Both the position numbers and the translations under genes were made by a program. The notes beneath the pieces were generated by a model. The model was not told the DNA's origin. It did no database searches and saw only the letters and a program-made list of their open reading frames with translations. From positions 1 to 6,909 of the forward strand of contig JAEYRW010000177.1 of assembly GCA_023435435.1 (NCBI GenBank): a DNA stretch of 6,909 nucleotides, read 5' to 3'. This stretch comes from Bacillota bacterium (GTDB lineage: Bacteria; Bacillota; Clostridia; Christensenellales; Aristaeellaceae). Positions 1 through 4,205 of the stretch are shown here, piece by piece. How positions within the stretch are numbered: position 1 is the first letter of the stretch; each line of letters begins with the position of its first letter.

Positions 1-17
1 GGTAAGCATCGCTTACC
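1..17. repeat. Short inverted repeat at window edge
   Basis: GGTAAGC, a 3-nt spacer ATC, then GCTTACC form a perfect 7-bp hairpin or operator-like palindrome. It lies just beyond the terminator of the 37-aa peptide gene and is followed by TTAATC, which is not a proper T-tract. It may be a weak terminator or binding site belonging to a gene left of the window. Its function cannot be decided from here. Confidence 0.4.
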
Positions 18-23
18 TTAATC

Positions 24-48
24 AAAAACCCCGCGGCCTGCGCCGCGG
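24..48 (-). terminator. Rho-independent terminator of the 37-aa peptide gene
   Basis: Read on the minus strand, a 7-bp all-G/C stem (CCGCGGC at 48-42 and GCCGCGG at 37-31) closes a 4-nt loop. It is followed by GG and five U (28-24). It sits about 20 nt after the stop codon of the small membrane peptide gene and ends that transcript. On the plus strand no T-run follows the hairpin, so it acts leftward only. Confidence 0.85.
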
Positions 49-68
49 TGTTTCGGTTTGATTCCCTC

Positions 69-182
69 CTAGAGGGTATCCCGACTTGCGGCTGCACCGT
101 TTTTGCCTACGCCAATAATTCGTACAAGCACGAGGGCCAGTACGACTAGGGTAAGGACGGTCGCCGCAAAATAAGTGTGCAT
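69..182 (-). CDS. Small single-span membrane peptide (37 aa), unknown function
   Basis: I do not recognise a family for this 37-codon gene. The product begins MHTYFAATVL, has one hydrophobic span over about residues 4-20 (rich in V, L and A), then R21, a short IIGVG stretch, K26 and a polar tail ending AASRDTL. It should be a single-pass inner-membrane peptide. The case for a real gene is the surroundings: a perfect sigma-A promoter at 239-211, a GAGGGAG ribosome binding site seven bases before the ATG, a TAG stop, and a strong terminator just after. Together these make a complete monocistronic mRNA of about 180 nt. Length and layout recall small regulatory membrane peptides or type I toxins. 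I found no convincing antisense promoter, so the toxin reading is only a possibility. A small RNA that happens to contain an ORF is the other alternative. Confidence 0.72.
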   Translation of the reverse strand: MHTYFAATVLTLVVLALVLVRIIGVGKNGAAASRDTL

Positions 183-196
183 GGAGGTTCTCCCTC
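183..196 (-). promoter_or_regulatory. Ribosome binding site in a small hairpin (37-aa peptide gene)
   Basis: On the minus strand the leader reads GAGGGAGAACCTCC directly before the ATG. GAGGGAG is a good Shine-Dalgarno sequence with 7-nt spacing. The CCTCC next to the start codon can pair with it (GGAG, loop AAC, CTCC) and partly mask it. The pairing is only about 4 bp, so any regulatory effect is speculative. Confidence 0.55.
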
Positions 197-210
197 AGTG
201 ATTTTTACTC

Positions 211-239
211 ATTATATGCAGGTACGCGCCGTTTGTCAA
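211..239 (-). promoter_or_regulatory. Perfect consensus sigma-A promoter
   Basis: On the minus strand TTGACA (239-234), a 17-nt spacer and TATAAT (216-211) match the housekeeping consensus at all 12 positions. The bases upstream of the -35, AAATTAATCAAAAATCAA, are A/T-rich like an UP element. Transcription should start near 204, giving a leader of about 22 nt for the 37-aa peptide gene. The -35 lies 11 nt past the queH stop codon. This predicts a strongly expressed transcript. Confidence 0.93.
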
Positions 240-250
240 TTGATTTTTGA

Positions 251-838
251 TTAATTTCGCGCGGAATACCGGCATCCGCAGAAATCCTGCCTGTATAATC
301 CATATTCCCGCGACAGTTCCACCGACCTTTGATAGCCGCCCCGCTTCTTGAAATCCGTGGGCAGAAACGCGACGCCGAGTTCTTCCCCAAGCCGGAAGCC
401 GATTTCGTTGAGCTTTTGGGCGTTTTTATGCGGGCTAACGGTGAGCGTGGTGGCAAAGTAATCAAATCCATTTTCCTTCGCATGCCGGGCCGCGCCCGAA
501 AGCCGCATTTCGTAGCACAGAAAGCAGCGCGCGCCGCCCTCCGGCTCGCCCTCAAGCCCCTTTGCCGCCGCGAGGAACGGCGCGGGGTCCCATTCGCCCT
601 CCGCGAGGACGATCCCCCTCGTGGAAAGAAGCCTCGCCTGTTCGGAAAGCCTGTGCTCGTACTCCGCCCGGGGCTCGATGTTGGGGTTGTAATAGTAGAC
701 GGTCAGCTGAAAGGCGTCCGCCAGCAGCTCCAGCGCGCGAGTGGAGCATGGCGCGCAGCAACTGTGCAAAAGCAGCTTTTTCTTTTCCCCGGCCAGCCCG
801 GCGATCTCCGCCTCCATCCGGCGGTCAAAATTTTCCAT
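251..838 (-). CDS. queH: Epoxyqueuosine reductase QueH
   Basis: The product is a 195-residue protein of the QueH (formerly DUF208) family. It catalyses the last step of queuosine synthesis, reducing epoxyqueuosine to queuosine in the anticodon wobble position of GUN tRNAs, and is a non-homologous replacement of QueG. Visible family marks are HSCCAPCS (C27, C28, C31), YYYNPNIEP (48-56), CFLCYEMR with C105 and C108, the segment TTLTVSPHKN (130-139), and a terminal CGCRYS with C187 and C189. The cysteines carry the iron-sulfur cluster and redox function. The ATG at 838 was chosen because GGGAGG lies six bases upstream. A further in-frame ATG at 862 is rejected because it overlaps the -10 promoter element. 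It is a soluble cytoplasmic protein of normal length. No other queuosine genes are in the window, and no terminator is evident after the stop, so read-through into the peptide gene is possible. Confidence 0.95.
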   Translation of the reverse strand: MENFDRRMEAEIAGLAGEKKKLLLHSCCAPCSTRALELLADAFQLTVYYYNPNIEPRAEYEHRLSEQARLLSTRGIVLAEGEWDPAPFLAAAKGLEGEPEGGARCFLCYEMRLSGAARHAKENGFDYFATTLTVSPHKNAQKLNEIGFRLGEELGVAFLPTDFKKRGGYQRSVELSREYGLYRQDFCGCRYSARN

Positions 839-844
839 GGCGCA

Positions 845-850
845 CCTCCC
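845..850 (-). promoter_or_regulatory. queH ribosome binding site
   Basis: GGGAGG on the minus strand is separated by 6 nt (TGCGCC) from the ATG at 838. It fixes the queH start at MENFDRR rather than at the ATG eight codons upstream. Confidence 0.85.
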
Positions 851-860
851 AGACGCGTCC

Positions 861-869
861 ATTATACCA
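861..869 (-). promoter_or_regulatory. Extended -10 promoter of queH
   Basis: On the minus strand TGG-TATAAT is a perfect -10 hexamer with the TGn extension. The -35 position is only a T-run (the terminator U-tract of the upstream gene), so the extended -10 probably compensates. The TAA stop codon of the 64-aa gene lies inside TATAAT. The start point would be near 854, giving a short leader of about 16 nt that still carries the GGGAGG site. Confidence 0.75.
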
Positions 870-1056
870 CATTTCCCAAAAACAAAAAATCCGGCCGGGA
901 TTTTTCGTCCCGCCGGACCTTCGCGCGGTCATAAGCTTTTGGATTCTCACTTTTCCTGGTCACGGGGCTCATGGTGCCCCAGTCGCGCCGGGCCGCGCGG
1001 TCGTGGGCGCGCTTTTCGCGCTTGGCCAGCTTCTCATAGGGGATAAACTTCTTCAT
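862..1056 (-). CDS. Small basic protein (64 aa), read through an internal terminator
   Basis: The gene starts at an ATG preceded by AGGAG with 9-nt spacing. The product starts MKKFIPYEKLAKREKR, continues RRDWGTMSPVTRKSENPKAY, and stays very basic (K/R-rich) to about residue 54. Then it turns hydrophobic: DFLFLGNVV. I recall similar small clostridial proteins with IPYEKL and NPVTR..NPKAY motifs but cannot name a function. The composition suggests RNA or ribosome binding. The oddity is at the 3' end: codons 46-60 encode the stem, loop and U-tract of a strong intrinsic terminator, and the stop codon lies about 14 nt beyond the U-tract. Most transcripts should therefore lack a stop codon. This layout is known for arfA in Escherichia coli and brfA in Bacillus subtilis, ribosome-rescue factors silenced by tmRNA. 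A like role here is an inference. A decayed 3' end after loss of the original stop is the alternative. Confidence 0.75.
   Translation of the reverse strand: MKKFIPYEKLAKREKRAHDRAARRDWGTMSPVTRKSENPKAYDRAKVRRDEKSRPDFLFLGNVV
878..917 (-). terminator. Strong intrinsic terminator inside the 64-aa gene
   Basis: On the minus strand, TCCGGCGGGA (917-908), a 7-nt loop (CGAAAAA) and TCCCGGCCGGA (900-890) form a 10-bp, G/C-rich stem with one bulged base. It is followed at once by six U, one G and five U (889-878). It lies wholly within the coding sequence, upstream of the TAA at 864-862. It also separates the 64-aa gene from the queH promoter. The plus strand shows no T-run after the hairpin. Confidence 0.88.
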
Positions 1057-1140
1057 TTCCTTCAACTCCTCGCTCTCTTTGACGCGCCGGGGACGCGGGC
1101 GGTTCCCCGCGCATAGCATGCCATGGCGGGGAGGGATTCC

Positions 1141-1620
1141 ATGCGCGAAATCAATTACGACAGACTGCTTGCCATGCGGTACGCGCGGGAATGGGCGCTT
1201 TCGCGGAATCCCGCTTACATGGATTACACACCCTTCGGCGGAGACTGCACGAGCTTCTGCTCCCAGTGCCTCTACGCGGGGACGGGCGTCATGAATTTTA
1301 CCCCCGACACGGGCTGGTATTACCTTTCCTCGGGCAAACATGCGCCGGCATGGAGCGGTGTCAAATTTTTTCACCGCTTCCTGACGGAGAACCGGGGACG
1401 GGGCCCGTTCGGACGGGATGCGACCCTCGCGGAGATCCTCCCCGCCGACTTTATCCAGCTGGGAAATCCCGGGCGGTTTTACCATACGCTCTTCGTTCTT
1501 TCCACCGAAAACGGGGAAATCACCGTCGCCGCTCACACCAAGGATTCCCTCGACCGGCCCCTCTCCAGCTACACATTCGAGCGCGCCAGACCCATCCATA
1601 TTCTGGGCGCGAGAAGTTGA
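1141..1620 (+). CDS. Stand-alone Amidase_6-family protein
   Basis: The 159-residue product is essentially one putative amidase domain (Amidase_6), a papain/CHAP-like cysteine hydrolase fold often found on cell-wall-related proteins of Bacillota. Visible marks are YDRLLAMRYAREWALSRNPAY (6-26), GGDCTSFCSQ with the likely catalytic C36, PADFIQL (101-107), YHTLFV with H115, and AAHTKDSLDRPLSSY with H132. The start at 1141 is chosen because GGGGAGGG ends five bases before it. The ATG at 1123 has no such site. There is no signal peptide, membrane span or binding repeat, so the protein should stay in the cytoplasm unless exported in another way. The substrate is unknown. It diverges from the 64-aa gene across 84 bp and is followed by the sensor pair with no terminator, so read-through is possible. 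Its last bases contain the -35 element of the next promoter. Confidence 0.85.
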   Translation: MREINYDRLLAMRYAREWALSRNPAYMDYTPFGGDCTSFCSQCLYAGTGVMNFTPDTGWYYLSSGKHAPAWSGVKFFHRFLTENRGRGPFGRDATLAEILPADFIQLGNPGRFYHTLFVLSTENGEITVAAHTKDSLDRPLSSYTFERARPIHILGARS

Positions 1621-1645
1621 CATTATAATGTAGCGCCTGTATAAT
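1617..1645 (+). promoter_or_regulatory. Perfect consensus promoter of the two-gene c-di-GMP operon
   Basis: TTGACA (1617-1622), a 17-nt spacer and TATAAT (1640-1645) match the sigma-A consensus fully. The -35 overlaps the TGA stop of the amidase gene (1618-1620). Transcription should start near 1652, leaving a leader of about 37 nt before the ATG at 1689, which has GAGGGG seven bases upstream. The spacer contains a palindrome, so repressor control is plausible. Confidence 0.92.
1620..1631. promoter_or_regulatory. Candidate operator palindrome in promoter spacer
   Basis: ACATTATAATGT is a perfect 12-bp palindrome that covers the end of the -35 element and the first half of the spacer. A dimeric protein bound here would block RNA polymerase. 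It also contains TATAAT on both strands, so it may simply be A/T-rich promoter sequence. The regulator is unknown. Confidence 0.45.
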
Positions 1646-1688
1646 TTTACCGAAGCCTTTACAAGGGATGACGACGAGGGGTGGATCC

Positions 1689-4205
1689 ATGAAGCAGCAA
1701 AGGAAGCGGGCCGCAGATGCGGGCAGGCCCAACTTTGCTGCGCTCATTGCCGCCTGGATCGCGTTTGTTCTCATCGCATGCGGCCTCTATCTGTACGCCG
1801 AATGGCACATATACTATAACACCATGTCGCGGCAGGCGACCACTCTCGCAGAATCGCTGGAGGCGCTGATCCACCCCGAGCAGGTGGAAACCCTCCTGGA
1901 CGGGGACGGCGAAGAACGGGAGCGCCGCTACGGCTTTGTAAAAGCAAGCCTCGCCCGCCTCACCGCCACCCAAGGCGACATCCACTATGCCTTCCTCGTC
2001 GCGGCGGTGGGCGACGGTTTCGTCTGCCTCGCGGATTCTGCGGACGCCTCCGCTTCGGCGGCGGTTCCCACCGACGCGCATCCGGGCGTGACAGACGCAT
2101 ACCGAAAGGTGCTTGCGGACAATGAATCCGTCTTTCTCCCGGAAATCACGGACGCGCGCGGCAAATGGGTGCGCGTGCTCGTGCCCGTTCCGGACACGGT
2201 GACCGGGGCGCCCATCGCGCTTTTTGGGATCGACTTTCACGCGCAGCTCTGGTATGAGCAGCTGCTCGCGCGCATGAGGCCGGATTTTGCCGTGGCGCTG
2301 AGTATGGTGCTTCTGTTCGTGGCGCTTGCCGCTCTGTATATCTCCCATGCCAGGCTGCGGCTCTCCAGCGCCCGCACCGCCGGCCGCGAGGAGCTTCTGC
2401 GGGGCGTGCTCGACCAGGCGCCCATCGGCATCGCCGTTTCCAGCGACGCCCACGTCGTCCATCCGGGAAAGACGCCCTGGCTGAACGCCAACCGGATGTT
2501 CGGGCAAATTCTCGGCCGGGACGAGCAAGAGCTTGCGCAGCTCAAGTGGCGCGAGCTCTCCATGCCCGACGACGCCCGGGCGCACTTCGACGAGTTCCTT
2601 TCCGGTGCCCGTGCCGAAACCGCCTTTGTCAAGGAATACGTGCGCCCGGACGGGCAGCGCCTCTGGCTCAACCTCATGTTCTCGCGGCTCAGGGGCGCAT
2701 CCTTTGAAGGCGCGTTTTTGTGCCTCGTCGACGACATCACGGGGCGGCGCGCGGTGGAGGAGGCGCTCAGAGAATCCGAGCGCAGCAAGTCGGTGCTTTT
2801 GTCGCATCTGCCGGGCATGGCGTACCGCTGCCGCTATGACCGGGATTGGACCATGGAGTTTGTTTCCGAGGGCGGGTTTGCGCTGACGGGTTATCGCGCG
2901 GACGAGCTGGTGGAAAACCGGTGCATTTCGTTTAACGAGGTCATCGCGCCCGAGTACCGCGAAATCGTATGGGACGAGTGGTCCCGCGTGGCGTCGAGCG
3001 GCGAAAGCTTCCGCTTCGAATACGAAATCGTGAAAAAGTCCGGGGAGCGCCGCTGGGTCTACGAGCTGGGGCAGTCGATTCTGGACGCGGACGGGAAAAT
3101 TGTCGCCCTCGAGGGCATCATCATTAACATCACCGACCGGAAGGTGCGCGAGCAGAAAATCGCGTTTATGAGCGTGCACGATCATCTGACCGGACTCTAC
3201 GACAGGCCGTTCATCATCGAGGCGTCGGCGCGGCTGGACGCCGAGGCGCGGGTGCCCGTCTCGGTGGCGGTCTGCGACATCAACGGCGTGCGCATGGTCA
3301 ACCTCGCCTTCGGAAACGAGGAGGGCGACCGGCTCATTGCGGACGTGGGAAAAATCGTCGCCTCGTGCGCGCGGCCGGGCGACCTGGTCGGCCGAACCGG
3401 CGGCGACGAGTTTACGGTGATCCTCCCGGGCGCGGACCTCAAGGAAGTCGGGCAAATCGTCCGAAAGATCGAGGCCGCCGTTGAGCGCTTCAACCGCGCG
3501 CGGGACAGTCACCCCTACGAAATCAGCCTTTCCATCGGGTACGACACCAAAAAATCCCAGGACATACGCATCGAGCACGCCATCAAGACCGCGGGCGAAA
3601 GCCTCATGCACGCGAAGCTCCTCAACCAGAAAAGCTCGCACTCGGCGCTTCTTGCGTCCATCATGGCAACCCTGTACGCGCGCAATCAGGAGACCGAGGA
3701 GCACGGCCAACGACTGGCGCGCTACGCGCGCATGGTCGGCGGGGCACTGGGGCTTTCCGCCAGGGTCATCGATGAAATGCAGCTTTTGTGCATGCTCCAC
3801 GACATCGGGAAGATCGGCATCGACGACCGGATCCTCATGAAACCCGACGCGCTCACGCCGGAGGAACGAAAAGCAATGAAAAGGCACAGCGAGATCGGCC
3901 ACCGCATCGCGCTCGCCTCGCCGGAATTCGCCCACATCGCCGACTACATCCTCCATCACCACGAAAAATGGGATGGCACCGGATACCCGACCGGGCTCTC
4001 GGGCGAGGAGATTCCGCTCCAGTCGCGAATCCTGGCGGTGTGCGACGCCTATGACGCCATGACGGAGGACCGCGTATACCGGCGCGCCATGTCCTCAAAG
4101 GACGCCCTCGCCGAAATCGCGCGTTGCGCGGGCACGCAGTTTGACCCGGTCATCGCGGAGCTGTTCATCAAACTTACACAGGAGCGGGAGGAGGCGAGCA
4201 CATGA
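1689..4205 (+). CDS. Membrane sensor with PAS-PAS-GGDEF-HD-GYP (c-di-GMP turnover)
   Basis: The product has 838 residues. Domains in order: membrane span about 16-37; extracytoplasmic sensor 38-198 of a Cache/PAS-like type, ending GKWVRVLVPVPD (158-169) and GIDFHAQLW (180-188); second span 199-218; PAS about 233-355; PAS about 363-485; GGDEF about 490-645; HD-GYP about 655-830. The GGDEF motif (571-575) and the RxxD inhibitory site (R562-D565, five residues before GGDEF) are present. Nearby positions have drifted: FGN for FGH, NL for ND, and LMHAK for the usual MYxAK. HD-GYP looks complete: E668 and H672, HDIGK (704-708), H733 with IG, HHHEKWDGTGYP (756-767), D786 and RVYRRA. E668 fits the trinuclear-metal type. 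I infer that it senses an outside ligand and mainly degrades c-di-GMP. The start at 1689 is preferred over 1668 on ribosome-binding-site spacing. It overlaps the next gene by ATGA. Confidence 0.93.
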   Translation: MKQQRKRAADAGRPNFAALIAAWIAFVLIACGLYLYAEWHIYYNTMSRQATTLAESLEALIHPEQVETLLDGDGEERERRYGFVKASLARLTATQGDIHYAFLVAAVGDGFVCLADSADASASAAVPTDAHPGVTDAYRKVLADNESVFLPEITDARGKWVRVLVPVPDTVTGAPIALFGIDFHAQLWYEQLLARMRPDFAVALSMVLLFVALAALYISHARLRLSSARTAGREELLRGVLDQAPIGIAVSSDAHVVHPGKTPWLNANRMFGQILGRDEQELAQLKWRELSMPDDARAHFDEFLSGARAETAFVKEYVRPDGQRLWLNLMFSRLRGASFEGAFLCLVDDITGRRAVEEALRESERSKSVLLSHLPGMAYRCRYDRDWTMEFVSEGGFALTGYRADELVENRCISFNEVIAPEYREIVWDEWSRVASSGESFRFEYEIVKKSGERRWVYELGQSILDADGKIVALEGIIINITDRKVREQKIAFMSVHDHLTGLYDRPFIIEASARLDAEARVPVSVAVCDINGVRMVNLAFGNEEGDRLIADVGKIVASCARPGDLVGRTGGDEFTVILPGADLKEVGQIVRKIEAAVERFNRARDSHPYEISLSIGYDTKKSQDIRIEHAIKTAGESLMHAKLLNQKSSHSALLASIMATLYARNQETEEHGQRLARYARMVGGALGLSARVIDEMQLLCMLHDIGKIGIDDRILMKPDALTPEERKAMKRHSEIGHRIALASPEFAHIADYILHHHEKWDGTGYPTGLSGEEIPLQSRILAVCDAYDAMTEDRVYRRAMSSKDALAEIARCAGTQFDPVIAELFIKLTQEREEAST
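4186..4194 (+). promoter_or_regulatory. Ribosome binding site of the second sensor gene
   Basis: GGGAGGAGG lies 7 nt before the ATG at 4202, inside the last codons of the first sensor gene. With the 4-nt ATGA overlap, it points to coupled translation and matched amounts of the two enzymes. Confidence 0.8.

Noticed and set aside
51..110. Antisense RNA promoter that would make the 37-aa peptide a type I toxin
   Set aside because: Only weak hexamers (TTTGAT, TATCCC) with wrong spacing were found on the plus strand, so no antitoxin RNA is claimed.
839..862. queH start at the ATG at 862
   Set aside because: That ATG overlaps the TATAAT element, and an mRNA starting near 854 would not contain it. 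The ATG at 838 has GGGAGG at the correct distance.
1079..1119. Promoter for the amidase gene from TTGACG
   Set aside because: No acceptable -10 lies 16-18 bases downstream. TAGCAT is about 29 bases away. The region instead contains a small G/C hairpin (1088-1109).
862..1623. Extending the 64-aa gene upstream to a 253-codon minus-strand frame
   Set aside because: The added part is antisense to the amidase gene and has no motif. The ATG at 1056 has a fitting AGGAG site and begins the recognisable MKKFIPYEKL segment.
1668..1688. First sensor starting at the ATG at 1668
   Set aside because: Its upstream AAGGG touches the ATG with no spacing. The ATG at 1689 has GAGGGG seven bases before it and leads straight into a typical positively charged membrane anchor.
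1659..3962. A 767-codon open frame on the minus strand opposite the first sensor gene
   Set aside because: It lies antisense to a gene with clear, ordered domains. Its product is rich in R, H, V and D with no recognisable motif. Long antisense frames are usual in high-G+C coding DNA.
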